Source of the DNA: Oceanicaulis alexandrii DSM 11625 | GTDB lineage: Bacteria > Pseudomonadota > Alphaproteobacteria > Caulobacterales > Maricaulaceae | DNA: 64,000 nt | NCBI RefSeq assembly: GCF_000420265.1 | Contig: NZ_ATUP01000002.1 | Coordinates: forward strand, 188,501 to 252,500 | Direction: 5' to 3' | Part shown: in pieces, positions 1 through 9,152 of the stretch | How positions within the stretch are numbered: position 1 is the stretch's first letter | Layout: each line of letters opens with the position of its first letter | Notes under the pieces: model-generated | What the model saw: only the letters and a program-made list of their open reading frames with translations | What the model was told of the DNA's origin: nothing | The model's database searches: none | Translations under genes and position numbers: made by a program

Positions 1-86
1 AGGCCCTGTGTGCGCAGGCGGAAGCGGCCGGGCTTTGGTGTCAGGCCACGCACTTTACCGGTGAAGCGCTGCCCGGTTAGGTCCAT
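1..86 (-). CDS. Possible 5' end of an unidentified divergent gene (edge fragment)
   Basis: On the minus strand an ATG at 86-84 has a purine-rich AAAGG six bases upstream and opens a frame that stays open to the window edge. Its 28 codons give a basic, unrecognised N-terminus. An alternative is the last 25 codons of a plus-strand gene ending in TAG at 78-80. Both frames have GC-rich third positions, so sequence alone does not decide between them. The ribosome-binding site tips me to the minus strand. No family is recognised. Confidence 0.3.
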   Translation of the reverse strand, partial: MDLTGQRFTGKVRGLTPKPGRFRLRTQG

Positions 87-155
87 AACAGACCTTTCGA
101 ATATCTGCGGAGCGTGCTAGCGCCGCAGGCAATAAGGGTTTGGGGAGTCGTAACC

Positions 156-1019
156 GTGTCTGCTGGCGCCGTTGAGTCACCAGGTCGCGCCGCTGAGGGC
201 GCGCATGTGATCGTGGTCGGAAATGAGAAGGGCGGCGCGGGCAAGTCCACCGTCGCTATTCATCTGGCCGTGGCTCTGATGCGCATGGGCCAAACGGTGG
301 GCGTGATCGATCTCGACCTGCGCCAGGCCAGCCTGACCCGACATCTGGATAATCGCCGCCGGTGGGCCGATGCCCGCGGCGTCACCCTGCCCATGCCGGT
401 CCAGGGGCGCTTGCCGATCTCTCAATCGCGCTCTCTTGATGATGTGGAATCCGAAGAACGGGCCGCCTGGGAGGAAACCCTGGGCCAGCTCAGACGCGGC
501 TGTGACTTCATCATTGTGGATTCACCCGGCGGCGACACGCATTACGCCCGGCTCGCCCATGCCAGCGCCGACACACTGATCACGCCCATCAATGACAGCT
601 TTGTGGACTTCGCCCTGCTGGCGGAGATTGACGGCGACAGCTTTGAAGTGGGCCGCCCCAGCGTCTATTCCGAAATGGTCTGGGAATGCCGCAAGCGCAA
701 AGCCATGCGCGAGCGCAAATCCATAGACTGGCTGGTCATGCGCAACCGCATCTCCAATCTGGATTCCCGCAACAAGCGCCGTGTGGGCAAAGGTCTGAAA
801 GCCCTGTCAGAGCGCGTCGGTTTCCGCCTCGCGCCGGGCTTTTCCGAGCGTGTGATCTATCGCGAGCTGTTTCCGGCCGGGTTGACCTTGCTGGATCTGA
901 CCGAAGCGGGATCGTCCATGACCTTCACCATGAGCCATGTGGCCGCGCGCCAGGAATTGCGCGAGCTGCTGATCGTGCTCAAACTGCCCGGACTGAGCGG
1001 AAAGCCGTTTCCGTTCTGA
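156..1019 (+). CDS. mipZ: MipZ, ParA-family division-site positioning ATPase
   Basis: MipZ is a MinD/ParA-type ATPase that binds ParB at the chromosome ends, forms a polar gradient and blocks FtsZ assembly away from midcell. The 287-residue product has the deviant Walker A GNEKGGAGKST at about residues 22-32, with both signature lysines. It also has a Walker B-like SPGGD segment and the MipZ-typical blocks NDSFVDF and VIYRELFPAGLTLLDL. The length is close to the Caulobacter protein. I chose the GTG at 156 because GGGGAG lies 8 bases upstream; an earlier in-frame GTG at 114 has no ribosome-binding site and would add 14 odd residues. A DnaJ-like gene follows after 20 bases on the same strand. 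A chromosomal ParA is the alternative, but the C-terminal blocks are specific to MipZ. Confidence 0.93.
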   Translation: MSAGAVESPGRAAEGAHVIVVGNEKGGAGKSTVAIHLAVALMRMGQTVGVIDLDLRQASLTRHLDNRRRWADARGVTLPMPVQGRLPISQSRSLDDVESEERAAWEETLGQLRRGCDFIIVDSPGGDTHYARLAHASADTLITPINDSFVDFALLAEIDGDSFEVGRPSVYSEMVWECRKRKAMRERKSIDWLVMRNRISNLDSRNKRRVGKGLKALSERVGFRLAPGFSERVIYRELFPAGLTLLDLTEAGSSMTFTMSHVAARQELRELLIVLKLPGLSGKPFPF

Positions 1020-1039
1020 TGGTGATCTGAGGACGATTG

Positions 1040-1489
1040 ATGATCCTTTACGGACTTTTGGCGCTGGCGGCCCTGGCGATCGTGTTCCTCGTGGTGATGA
1101 CGCGCCTGCCGTCGAAAGATGCGGCGCGGCTGCTGCGTTGGGTTCTGGGAATTGGTGGTGTTGTGCTGGGGGCCTTGCTGACCGTGCGCGGCCTGGCGGT
1201 GGCGGGCGTGCCGCTGATCGGGGCGTCCCTGGGCTTTCTGGGCGTCGCCATGCGCGGCGGGAAGCCGGGCCAGGGCGGTGGCGATGGCAACACAGGCTCC
1301 GCGCCTTCGCGAACTGGCATGAGTATGGAGGAGGCGCGCGCCATTCTGGGTGTTGGCCCCGACGCGGATGAAGCCGAAATCCGCAAGGCGCACCGCGCCA
1401 TGATGAAGAAGGTCCATCCCGATCAGGGCGGTACAGATGCGCTCGCCGCCAAGGTCCAGCAAGCGCGCGACGTTCTGTTGGACGATTAA
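1040..1489 (+). CDS. Membrane-anchored DnaJ-domain protein
   Basis: The 149-residue protein begins with two or three hydrophobic segments (about residues 2-20 and 32-68). A glycine-rich linker follows, then a C-terminal J domain whose HPD tripeptide is at 126-128 (KKVHPDQGG). This layout matches Pam18/Tim14-like and other short membrane-bound J proteins that stimulate Hsp70 (DnaK) at the membrane. Its client is unknown. An in-frame TTG lies one codon upstream, but the ATG at 1040 sits behind CTGAGGA and is preferred. It probably shares a transcript with mipZ. Its TAA overlaps the stop codon of the convergent carboxypeptidase gene, which leaves no room for an intergenic terminator. Confidence 0.82.
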   Translation: MILYGLLALAALAIVFLVVMTRLPSKDAARLLRWVLGIGGVVLGALLTVRGLAVAGVPLIGASLGFLGVAMRGGKPGQGGGDGNTGSAPSRTGMSMEEARAILGVGPDADEAEIRKAHRAMMKKVHPDQGGTDALAAKVQQARDVLLDD

Positions 1490-2733
1490 GCGGCCGGGGG
1501 GACGGCGAAACAGGATTCCCCGCTCGCTTCCAGGCGCTGGCAGATGGATTGCGCGCGAGAGCCGTCAAGGCCGGCATAGCGCGCCCGCCAGAGCTGGCGG
1601 CCATTGCGCTGCATCGGCTCCACACGCGCTTGCGCATCGCCCAGCAAGGTATGCAGTCCCATCATCGCAACGCTTTCAAGGCGAGCGGAGGCGGCGGCTT
1701 GTGACGTGTAGGCGCCAACTTGCACAGCCCAGCCTGAAGGCGTTTCAGGCGCGCTGAAGGTGCGCAGACCGTCGAGCGGCTCAAGCTCGACCCGCGCCGC
1801 CGGGACGCCAGGCGCGGAGCCCTGCGCCGTCTGGGCGGGTAGCGTGGTGAGTTCGGCCGTCAGAATTTCCTGCTCCCGCACGGGGTTGAGCCGCGGCATG
1901 TTCAACGCCGCCAGCATCCGGCTCTCAGAGCGGGCGTTGATAGCGGAATACGCGGCTTCGATCAGCTCGCGCGCATGGGCGTCGCGCACAGAGGCGGAGG
2001 CCCCGCCCATCACCACAGCGATGATGCGATGACCGTCACGCTCGGCGCTGGCGGCCAGATTGAAGCCTGAAGCGCGGATATAGCCGGTTTTCAGGCCGTC
2101 CACGCCGGGTTGGTCGCCCACCAGCGTATTGTGGGTGCGATGGGTGACGCCGTTCCATCGGAACCGGGTCTCGCTGAAGTACGCGTAATACTGAGGAAAA
2201 TCACGGTGAAGCGCATAGGCCAGGCGGGCGATGTCGCGCGCCGTGGTCTGCTGTCGCGCATCGGGCAGTCCTGATGCGTTGCGAAACACGGTGTTCGCCA
2301 TGCCCAGCTCTCGGGCGCGCGCTGTCATCACTGCGGCGAATTGGGCTTCGTCGCCCTCCAGATGTTCAGCCACGGCGACCGCCACGTCATTGGCGCTCTG
2401 GATGATCAGGGCGCGGATCGCGGTTTCTACGGTCAGCGTCTGTCCCGCCTGCAGGCCCAGCCGGGAGGCCGGACGGCTGGCGGCTTCAGTCGACGCAGTG
2501 ATCGGGTCATCCAGGGCGAGCTCGCCGCGCTCCAGCGCGTCAAACAGCATGTAGAGGGTCATCATCTTGGTCAGCGAGGCGGGATACCGTAACGCATCCG
2601 CCCGCCGGGCGTGCAGAATCTCACCCGTCTGCATATCCGCCACGAAAGCGGCGTAACGCTCGCTCGCCTCGGCGCGGGGGGCGAGGGCGATGACGGCGCT
2701 GAAGCAAAGCAAGACGAGGAAAATGCGTGCCAT
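1486..2733 (-). CDS. D-alanyl-D-alanine carboxypeptidase (family S11) with C-terminal SPOR domain
   Basis: This periplasmic penicillin-binding protein is predicted to trim the terminal D-Ala from peptidoglycan pentapeptides. A signal peptide covers about residues 1-23. The three active-site motifs are SLTK (Ser53, Lys56), SAN (113-115) and KTG (215-217), all with normal spacing. A Pro/Ala-rich linker leads to a SPOR domain at about 333-411. SPOR domains bind denuded glycan at division sites, so the enzyme may act at the septum. The ATG at 2733 was chosen because the signal peptide starts there; the open frame extends upstream without a plausible leader. The total of 415 residues is normal for S11 plus SPOR. 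Confidence 0.9.
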   Translation of the reverse strand: MARIFLVLLCFSAVIALAPRAEASERYAAFVADMQTGEILHARRADALRYPASLTKMMTLYMLFDALERGELALDDPITASTEAASRPASRLGLQAGQTLTVETAIRALIIQSANDVAVAVAEHLEGDEAQFAAVMTARARELGMANTVFRNASGLPDARQQTTARDIARLAYALHRDFPQYYAYFSETRFRWNGVTHRTHNTLVGDQPGVDGLKTGYIRASGFNLAASAERDGHRIIAVVMGGASASVRDAHARELIEAAYSAINARSESRMLAALNMPRLNPVREQEILTAELTTLPAQTAQGSAPGVPAARVELEPLDGLRTFSAPETPSGWAVQVGAYTSQAAASARLESVAMMGLHTLLGDAQARVEPMQRNGRQLWRARYAGLDGSRAQSICQRLEASGESCFAVPPAA

Positions 2734-2832
2734 AGGGGCAGTGTCGCCGCTAACCCCTTGCTCGAGCGTTAACTGTGCCGGATTCTCTGTCTGTGCAGGG
2801 GTGCGACGTTTTGTGCAGCGCACAATAAATGC

Positions 2833-2861
2833 TTGACGGGGCGCTGTTCAGGGGGCATATA
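2833..2861 (+). promoter_or_regulatory. Sigma-70-like promoter of the phasin gene
   Basis: TTGACG at 2833-2838 and CATATA at 2856-2861 are separated by 17 bases, close to the housekeeping consensus. A start site near 2868 would give a leader of about 23 bases that carries AGGAAA just before the ATG at 2892. Confidence 0.5.
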
Positions 2862-2891
2862 TGCTGCACCTGCTAACACAACAGGAAACGC

Positions 2892-3587
2892 ATGGAGCCC
2901 AAAATGGCGAACGCGACTCCGAATTCTACTGCGTCAGAGACGCTTCAAACGGACGCTGAGACAGCGAAAACCGGCGAGGCGGCTCAATCGGAAGCGAAGT
3001 CTGTGGCTGCTGCCGAGCCGGCCAAGCAATCGGCTCAACCCGCAAAACCGGTCGCAAAAGCGCCGGCGAAACGGGCCGCCAAGAAGACGACGGGTCAAAG
3101 CAAAGCCCGAAAACCCTCGCCCCCGCGCAAATATTCTGGAGACAAGTCGATGACCGCAACGAAAAACACCGCCAAAGACACGATCGAAACCATGACCACC
3201 GCGTCCAACGAAGCCCTGAAAGACGGCTTTGAAAAGTCCATGAACGCGGTGAACGAATTCAGCGCGTTCCACAAGGACAGCGTGGACGCCGTGATCGCGT
3301 CGAGCACCACCGCCGCCAAATCCATCGAAGAACTGAACGCCGCCAATCTGGCCTTCGCCAAGAAAACCATGGAAGACGGCATGACCGCCGCCAAATCCAT
3401 GGCTGGCGCGAAATCGGTTCAGGAACTGATCGAGATCCAGTCCGACTACACCAAGTCGTCCATGGACGCTCTGCTGGCTGAGATGAACAAGAGTTCCGAC
3501 CTGATGTCGAGCCTGTTCAAGGACTCCTTCAAGCCGATCAACGAGCGCTTCTCCGCCGCCCTGGAACTGATGCAGTCCCAGCGCTAG
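2892..3587 (+). CDS. Phasin with lysine/alanine/proline-rich N-terminal extension
   Basis: Phasins coat polyhydroxyalkanoate granules. Residues from about 90 to 231 form the helical phasin domain (NEFSAFHKDSVDA, QELIEIQSDYTKSSMDALL). The first 85 or so residues are low-complexity, rich in Ala, Lys and Pro (PAKPVAKAPAKRAAKK) and resemble histone H1-like tails. An internal ATG at 3150 (residue 87) has GGAG 8 bases upstream and starts a 145-residue protein of normal phasin length, so two products are possible. The outer start has AGGAAA before the ATG at 2892; another ATG lies at 2904. The gene has its own promoter and a strong terminator, so it looks monocistronic. No PHA synthase is in the window. 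Confidence 0.85.
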   Translation: MEPKMANATPNSTASETLQTDAETAKTGEAAQSEAKSVAAAEPAKQSAQPAKPVAKAPAKRAAKKTTGQSKARKPSPPRKYSGDKSMTATKNTAKDTIETMTTASNEALKDGFEKSMNAVNEFSAFHKDSVDAVIASSTTAAKSIEELNAANLAFAKKTMEDGMTAAKSMAGAKSVQELIEIQSDYTKSSMDALLAEMNKSSDLMSSLFKDSFKPINERFSAALELMQSQR

Positions 3588-3599
3588 GCGCACCTTATC

Positions 3600-3629
3600 G
3601 CCGGGCGTCGCCTCGACGCGTCGCCCGGC
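3600..3629 (+). other. Hairpin after the phasin stop codon
   Basis: GCCGGGCG (3600-3607) pairs with CGCCCGGC (3622-3629), an 8-bp perfect stem 12 bases after the stop codon. It has no T tract. It may protect the 3' end of the phasin message ahead of the true terminator. Confidence 0.5.
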
Positions 3630-3646
3630 CCCAAGTCCTCCCTGAC

Positions 3647-3677
3647 TGGTCCGGCGTCCGCGTCGGACCATTTTTTT
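3647..3677 (+). terminator. Rho-independent terminator of the phasin gene
   Basis: TGGTCCG (3647-3653) pairs with CGGACCA (3664-3670), directly followed by seven T residues at 3671-3677. Confidence 0.88.
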
Positions 3678-3835
3678 GTCCGCTTTCCACGGACATTTGG
3701 GCTGCGAACTGTCTTGTGATCAGTTGAGGGGGTTCTCTGTAACCTTCCTGCGCTTATTTAATATCAAGACTGATTGCCGCGGCTGAAAAACCGGATCAAG
3801 CTGGGGCGTAACGCTAGCGAGACGCCAGACTGCCC

Positions 3836-4162
3836 ATGAGTGAGCCGAACAAGCCAGACCTGCCCGATCAGGAGACCGGCGTAACAGTAAAGCCGCGCGC
3901 TCGGACCAAGCGTCCGTCGATGTACAAGGTTTTGCTGCTCAATGACGACTACACCCCCATGGAGTTCGTCATCGAGGTTCTGGTGCGTATTTTTCACAAG
4001 GGGCAAGAAGACGCGACTCGCATCATGCTCCATGTGCACCAACATGGAGTCGGCGTGTGTGGCGTTTTCACATACGAGGTCGCCGAAACCAAGGTGGCCC
4101 AGGTCATAGACGCTGCGCGCCGTGCTCAGCACCCGTTACAGTGCACGATGGAAAAGGATTAG
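3836..4162 (+). CDS. clpS: ClpS, adaptor for ClpAP (N-end rule)
   Basis: ClpS binds proteins with N-degron residues and delivers them to ClpA. The 108-residue product has a variable N-terminus and the family core: [16 protein letters not shown] at about residues 30-45 (the DD contacts the substrate N-terminus), then [15 protein letters not shown] and YEVAETK. Its position three bases upstream of clpA is the classical arrangement and supports co-translation. The leader 3678-3835 contains AT-rich stretches, but no promoter there can be named with confidence. Confidence 0.95.
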   Translation: MSEPNKPDLPDQETGVTVKPRARTKRPSMYKVLLLNDDYTPMEFVIEVLVRIFHKGQEDATRIMLHVHQHGVGVCGVFTYEVAETKVAQVIDAARRAQHPLQCTMEKD

Positions 4163-4165
4163 GCC

Positions 4166-6499
4166 TTGCCCTCTTTCTCACCCACTCTCGAACGTTCCCT
4201 GCATCGCGCCCTGACGGCCGCGACCGAACGCAAGCACGAATACGCAACTCTGGAGCATCTGCTGCTCTCGCTGTGTGAAGACGTGGATGCGTCCGCGGTG
4301 ATGCGCGCCTGCGACGTGGATGTGGACGAACTTCGCGACACGCTCAACGAGTATGTGGACGAAGAACTGGCGAGTCTCATCGTGGACGATGGCGAGGACG
4401 CCAAGCCCACAGCCGGCTTCCAGCGCGTCATCCAGCGCGCGGTCATCCACGTCCAGAATTCCGGTCGCGATGAAGTGACAGGCGCAAACGTGCTGGTCGC
4501 GCTGTTCGCCGAGCGTGAAAGCCACGCCGCCTATTTCCTCGCTGAACGCGACATGACCCGCTATGACGCGGTCAATTACATCTCCCACGGCATCTCCAAG
4601 AAGCCCGGCGAATCCGAAGCGCGACCCGCCAGGGGCGCGGACGAGGACGCCGCCGAGCTGGGCGAGGGCGCCGAGGAGAAGGATGACGCGCTGTCGGCTT
4701 ATTGTGTGGATCTGAACGAAAAGGCTCGCGAGGGCGGCGTCGATCCGCTGATCGGGCGTGAGCATGAAGTCGAGCGCTGCATTCAGGTTCTGTGCCGTCG
4801 CCGCAAGAACAACCCGCTTCTGGTGGGCGATCCCGGCGTTGGCAAGACCGCCATCGCTGAAGGTCTGGCGCGCAAGATCGTCGAGCACCAGGTGCCTGAG
4901 GTTCTGGCGGAAGCCACGATCTATTCGCTCGACATGGGCGCTCTGCTGGCGGGCACCCGCTATCGCGGCGACTTTGAAGAGCGCGTCAAACAGGTGGTCA
5001 AGGCGCTCGAAGCGCGCCCGAACGCGGTGCTCTTCATCGACGAGATCCACACAGTCATCGGCGCCGGCGCCACGTCTGGCGGCGCGATGGATGCGTCCAA
5101 TCTTTTGAAGCCGGCCCTTCAACAAGGCGGCCTGCGCTGCATGGGCTCGACCACCTACAAGGAATACCGTCAGCATTTCGAGAAAGACCGCGCCCTGGCG
5201 CGTCGCTTCCAGAAGATCGACGTGAAAGAGCCGTCTGTTCCTGACGCCATCAAAATTCTGGCGGGTTTGAAGCCTTATTTCGAGGATTTCCACGATATTC
5301 GCTTCACCGCCGAGGCGCTGAAAACCGCCGTTGAGTTGTCAGATCGCTATATCGGCGACCGGAAACTGCCCGATAAAGCGATCGACGTGATCGACGAGGC
5401 GGGCGCCTCCATGCGTCTGGTGCCGCAGTCCAAACGCAAGAAAACGATCGGCGTCAAAGAGATCGAAGCGGTGGTCGCCAAAATCGCCCGCATCCCTCCG
5501 AAGTCGGTCTCCAAGTCCGATGAGTCCGTGCTGCGCGATCTTGAAACCTCATTGAAGCGCGTGGTGTTTGGCCAGGACGACGCCATCGAGAAGCTGGCGA
5601 GCGCCATCAAGCTGGCGCGCGCCGGCTTGCGTGAACCCAACAAGCCCATCGGCTCTTACCTGTTCTCCGGCCCGACCGGGGTGGGCAAGACCGAAGTGGC
5701 CCGACAGCTGGCGGACACGCTGGGCGTGGAGCTGCTGCGCTTTGACATGTCCGAATACATGGAACGTCACACGGTGAGCCGCCTTCTGGGCGCGCCTCCG
5801 GGCTATGTGGGCTATGATCAGGGCGGCCAGTTGACGGACGCTATCGACCAGCATCCGCACTCGGTGCTGCTGCTTGATGAGATCGAGAAGGCGCACCCGG
5901 ATATCTTCAACATCCTGTTGCAGGTGATGGATAATGGTCAGCTGACCGACGCCAACGGCAAGTCCGTGGACTGCCGCAACGTCATCCTGATTATGACCTC
6001 GAACGCGGGCGCCGCCGACGCCGCCAAGGAAGCCATCGGCTTTGGCCGCGGCAAGCGCGATGGCGAGGATCAGGCCGCCATCGAGCGTCTGTTCACGCCG
6101 GAATTCCGCAACCGTCTGGACGCCATCATTCCGTTCGCGGGGCTCAAGCTCGATGTGATCGGCCGCGTGGTCGAGAAGTTCGTCCTGCAGCTTGAGGCGC
6201 AACTGGCCGATCGCGGTGTCACGTTCGAGCTGACCGAGGCCGCCAATCGCTGGCTCGGCGAGCGCGGCTATGACGAGAAGTTCGGCGCCCGTCCGCTGGG
6301 CCGGGTCATCCAGGATCATATCAAGAAGCCGCTGGCGGAAGAGATCCTGTTTGGTCAGCTCAAAAAGGGCGGCGTGGTGAAGGTCGATGTGGATGCGGCG
6401 GATCCTGAACGTCTCGATTTCGAGATCATTCCGGGCGACCGTCTCAATGACGCCAAACCCAAGCGCAAAAAGAAAAAGACCGAAGAGCCGGTCAAGTGA
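4166..6499 (+). CDS. clpA: ClpA, AAA+ unfoldase of ClpAP protease
   Basis: ClpA unfolds substrates for the ClpP peptidase. The 777-residue protein has the Clp N-domain (about 1-150), a first AAA+ module with Walker A GDPGVGKT near residue 222, and a second with GPTGVGKT near residue 501. A D2-small C-terminal domain and a basic tail (KPKRKKKK) follow. It lacks the long coiled coil of ClpB, and its company with clpS confirms ClpA. The start is a TTG at 4166, three bases after the clpS stop; its N-terminus aligns with other ClpA proteins and no better start exists. The last codons overlap the next gene. Confidence 0.95.
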   Translation: MPSFSPTLERSLHRALTAATERKHEYATLEHLLLSLCEDVDASAVMRACDVDVDELRDTLNEYVDEELASLIVDDGEDAKPTAGFQRVIQRAVIHVQNSGRDEVTGANVLVALFAERESHAAYFLAERDMTRYDAVNYISHGISKKPGESEARPARGADEDAAELGEGAEEKDDALSAYCVDLNEKAREGGVDPLIGREHEVERCIQVLCRRRKNNPLLVGDPGVGKTAIAEGLARKIVEHQVPEVLAEATIYSLDMGALLAGTRYRGDFEERVKQVVKALEARPNAVLFIDEIHTVIGAGATSGGAMDASNLLKPALQQGGLRCMGSTTYKEYRQHFEKDRALARRFQKIDVKEPSVPDAIKILAGLKPYFEDFHDIRFTAEALKTAVELSDRYIGDRKLPDKAIDVIDEAGASMRLVPQSKRKKTIGVKEIEAVVAKIARIPPKSVSKSDESVLRDLETSLKRVVFGQDDAIEKLASAIKLARAGLREPNKPIGSYLFSGPTGVGKTEVARQLADTLGVELLRFDMSEYMERHTVSRLLGAPPGYVGYDQGGQLTDAIDQHPHSVLLLDEIEKAHPDIFNILLQVMDNGQLTDANGKSVDCRNVILIMTSNAGAADAAKEAIGFGRGKRDGEDQAAIERLFTPEFRNRLDAIIPFAGLKLDVIGRVVEKFVLQLEAQLADRGVTFELTEAANRWLGERGYDEKFGARPLGRVIQDHIKKPLAEEILFGQLKKGGVVKVDVDAADPERLDFEIIPGDRLNDAKPKRKKKKTEEPVK

Positions 6500-7734
6500 A
6501 GCGCTTAAGCCTTCTGAACGCGCCGCTGGTTCTCAGCGGCGCGTTTTTTCTGGGGGCGAGCGCGTCTGCGCAAACGCCCGATTATCGCGCTGACGCAATC
6601 CATCTGCTTGAGCTGATCGATACTGAGTACGCCTATGCGCATCGCTTTGACGGGCGAAACCCGGCGCGTGGCGCGCAGGGCGTCGACCCTGACAGCGTCA
6701 CCGATGCGGCCAGCCTGTTACGCTTTGCGGAATGCGCGGTGAATGCGCTGCAAGACCATCACGCCATTCTGGGCGTCTCTTCGCCGCGCTCTTACGGGCT
6801 GACGCCCAGCTATAATGATCTCTGGGTCGAGGTGCGCGAGGGCGCCTATGTGGTCACAGATGTGCGCGCCGGTTCTCCCGCCCAGGCAGCGGGTGTGCAG
6901 CCGGGGTGGCGGATCGCCTCTGTCGCGGGTCAATCCCTGGATGAGGCGGTCACAGGCCTCTGTGGCGGCCCTTTCGAGACTGACGCCGCAAAAGGCTTCG
7001 CCGCCCGCGTGCTCGCGGCGGGACCGCGCGATCAGGCGCGCGAATTCGTCTTTTTTGACGCTGAGGGCCAGACGCAAGCGCTGACCTTGCCCAATCTCTA
7101 TCAGGTCGAGACACCGGAACGCCCCCTGATCAACGTCACAGATCGTGACGGCGTGCGCGTGCTGCGGTTTAACGACTCGCTGGGCGATGAGGGGCTGATC
7201 GCCGCCATTGATGAGGCCTTGTCCGGCCCACGCCCGGATGGGTTAATCATCGATCTGCGCGACACCCCGAGCGGCGGCGATACGCTCTACGCCCGCGCCC
7301 TGATGGGGCGCCTGGTGGATGAGACCAAACCCTATCAGCGTCATGCCTTGCCCCAGATCGAGCGCGACACCGGCGTTGCCCGGCAATGGGTCGAAGAGGT
7401 CCTGCCGCGCGGCGACAGCCTGGCGGGCGTTCCGGTCGTGGTTTTGGCGGGACGTTGGACCGGGTCCATGGGCGAAGGCTTGACCCTGGGCCTCGACGCC
7501 GTCGCGGACGCCGTGACGATCGCCGCACCGATGGCAGGGCTACTGGGGGCGATTTACGACTATGACCTGCCGCAAACCGGCTGGACGGTGAAGCTGCCGA
7601 CCGAAACGCTGTATCATGTGGACGGCACGCCGCGTGAAGCCTATCGCGCCGACATCGTGCTCGACAGCGCGGACAGGCGCGGCCCGAACGGCGAGGATCT
7701 GGCGCTTGAACGGGCTTTGGAGCTGCTGAGATAG
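6496..7734 (+). CDS. Exported S41-family (C-terminal processing) peptidase-like protein
   Basis: The 412-residue product starts with a signal peptide (predicted cleavage after ASA at residue 25). It continues with a PDZ-like segment (about 105-160: VTDVRAGSPAQAAGVQPGW) and a C-terminal S41 catalytic fold. The presumed nucleophile is Ser324 in TGSMGEG, and LIIDLRDTPSGGD is the typical preceding strand. The GTG start overlaps the clpA stop as GTGA, so its translation is probably coupled to clpA. The substrate is unknown. The Ser is clear, but the Lys or Glu partner cannot be assigned by eye, so activity is likely rather than certain. Confidence 0.78.
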   Translation: MKRLSLLNAPLVLSGAFFLGASASAQTPDYRADAIHLLELIDTEYAYAHRFDGRNPARGAQGVDPDSVTDAASLLRFAECAVNALQDHHAILGVSSPRSYGLTPSYNDLWVEVREGAYVVTDVRAGSPAQAAGVQPGWRIASVAGQSLDEAVTGLCGGPFETDAAKGFAARVLAAGPRDQAREFVFFDAEGQTQALTLPNLYQVETPERPLINVTDRDGVRVLRFNDSLGDEGLIAAIDEALSGPRPDGLIIDLRDTPSGGDTLYARALMGRLVDETKPYQRHALPQIERDTGVARQWVEEVLPRGDSLAGVPVVVLAGRWTGSMGEGLTLGLDAVADAVTIAAPMAGLLGAIYDYDLPQTGWTVKLPTETLYHVDGTPREAYRADIVLDSADRRGPNGEDLALERALELLR

Positions 7735-7745
7735 GGCGGGCGGCT

Positions 7746-8576
7746 TCAGTCCTTCTGACCCGCAGACAGAAAAGGCAGAACCCGCTCGATCACCCGCGGA
7801 TCGCGCAACACGCCGCGATGGCCGATGCCGTCAAAGACGTCCCATTGCGCGCCCGGCCAGGAGGCGGCGATGCGCTCGGCGGCTTCTGGCGGGGCGATCT
7901 GGTCATTGGCGCCGTGCAGGATCAGGGCGGGCGTGTCAAAATTCGGCGCATCCAGCGTGATGTCGAGATTGGCGGCCGGTTCGCCAAATTGCTCGCTGAC
8001 GGACTCCAGCATCAGGCGGACGGCGCGCTTTGACAGCCCCATCGCCTGGCTTTGGAACTCCACATTGCGGGGCAGGGCGTCTGGCGCGCCCAGCCCGATC
8101 ACGCGGCCCGGATCCAGCCCGTGGCGCGCCTTGGCGAGGACGGTCGCTGGCAGACCCATGGAATGGGCCAGAATGGCGTAAGGCTGGCCCAGCTGGGCGG
8201 CCGCCGCGCCAAGGCCTTCGGCGAAGAGCAGGATATGGGCTTTACGGCCCTCGCTCTGGCCATGCGCCGGCCCGTCGATCATGGCGACCGAGTAGCCGGC
8301 TTCCATCACCGCTTGCCCCAACGTTGAAAGGTCCGCGCTGTCCGCCTCCCAGCCATGCTGGAAGAACACCAGCGGGCCGTCGCCGCCGCGATAGACCCGC
8401 TGGGCGCCTTGCGGCCCGTCAAATGTCGCCTTGTCGAGGCTCTCCAGCCAGTCGCGACCGCGATCGGTTTGCTGTTTCACCCGCGGACGCGTGAACTGGC
8501 GAGCCACGGACGCCTTGAAGGTGCGCGGAAAGAGCGCGGCGGTCGAGTTGGCGGTGAACGCGAAGGCGGAGGTCAT
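7746..8576 (-). CDS. Alpha/beta hydrolase
   Basis: The 276-residue protein has the alpha/beta hydrolase fold: an oxyanion-region FFQHGWEADS, nucleophile Ser139 in an AHSMG elbow (Ala replaces the first Gly of GxSxG), acid Asp225 in HGANDQIAP, and His253 in GIGHRG. The triad is therefore complete. The substrate is unknown. It is transcribed towards the S41-type gene, with an 11-base gap. Confidence 0.8.
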   Translation of the reverse strand: MTSAFAFTANSTAALFPRTFKASVARQFTRPRVKQQTDRGRDWLESLDKATFDGPQGAQRVYRGGDGPLVFFQHGWEADSADLSTLGQAVMEAGYSVAMIDGPAHGQSEGRKAHILLFAEGLGAAAAQLGQPYAILAHSMGLPATVLAKARHGLDPGRVIGLGAPDALPRNVEFQSQAMGLSKRAVRLMLESVSEQFGEPAANLDITLDAPNFDTPALILHGANDQIAPPEAAERIAASWPGAQWDVFDGIGHRGVLRDPRVIERVLPFLSAGQKD

Positions 8577-8699
8577 GCGTCAAATCTCAATTGGAAAATT
8601 TTTTCCACGCTAGGGCGATTGGTCTTGAGCGTGAAGCCAAGGTTATGCATGGCTTGCATCCTGAATTGATTGACCGCTGATCAGACTGGGAGAATTCAG

Positions 8700-9149
8700 A
8701 TGAGCCTCTTAACGACCGCAAGCGTGCTGACGGCCATGCTGGCTCATCCGGTGTCTCAGAGCGCGGTGACCGGCCGCGTGGTGGCGGTCGATTTCACGCA
8801 AGAGCCCGCGCACGTTGAGGCGTTTGGCGGTCGGCGTTTTTATATCGAAGACGATATGGGCGCGCCGCATTCCCGGCTTGAGTGGATCGCCTATGATTGT
8901 CAGGGCGAGGTTATGGCGCGCACCTATCCGTTCGATCCGCGCTGGAGCAGCGGCGGCCATGAAACGGTGGATGAAAGCGGCGTCCTGGGGCCGCGGACCG
9001 GCGGCGGGCTGGGTGATGAGCCGCTTGAAGACGCCGATGCGATCCTGCCGGTGGATACGGCGCAGTTTGAAATTCTGGAGCGTGACCCGGAGGGAGCGAC
9101 CGCCGCCCGGCATGGTCCCTATGACATGCCGGGCGTGTGGTGCGAATAA
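8700..9149 (+). CDS. Small exported protein of unknown function
   Basis: The 149-residue product begins with a short hydrophobic signal-like segment (about 1-20). The rest is acidic and soluble and carries no motif I recognise. It contains FYIEDDMGAPHSRLEW and a glycine-rich GPRTGGGLGDEP stretch. The ATG at 8700 is preferred because GGGAG lies 7 bases upstream; an in-frame TTG at 8670 has none. It converges on the HIT gene with a 3-base gap. Confidence 0.65.
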   Translation: MSLLTTASVLTAMLAHPVSQSAVTGRVVAVDFTQEPAHVEAFGGRRFYIEDDMGAPHSRLEWIAYDCQGEVMARTYPFDPRWSSGGHETVDESGVLGPRTGGGLGDEPLEDADAILPVDTAQFEILERDPEGATAARHGPYDMPGVWCE

Positions 9150-9152
9150 GGC

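Noticed and set aside
8590-8608. AT-rich near-palindrome GGAAAATTTTTTCC between genes
   Set aside because: It is not a true inverted repeat and is more likely part of a promoter region.
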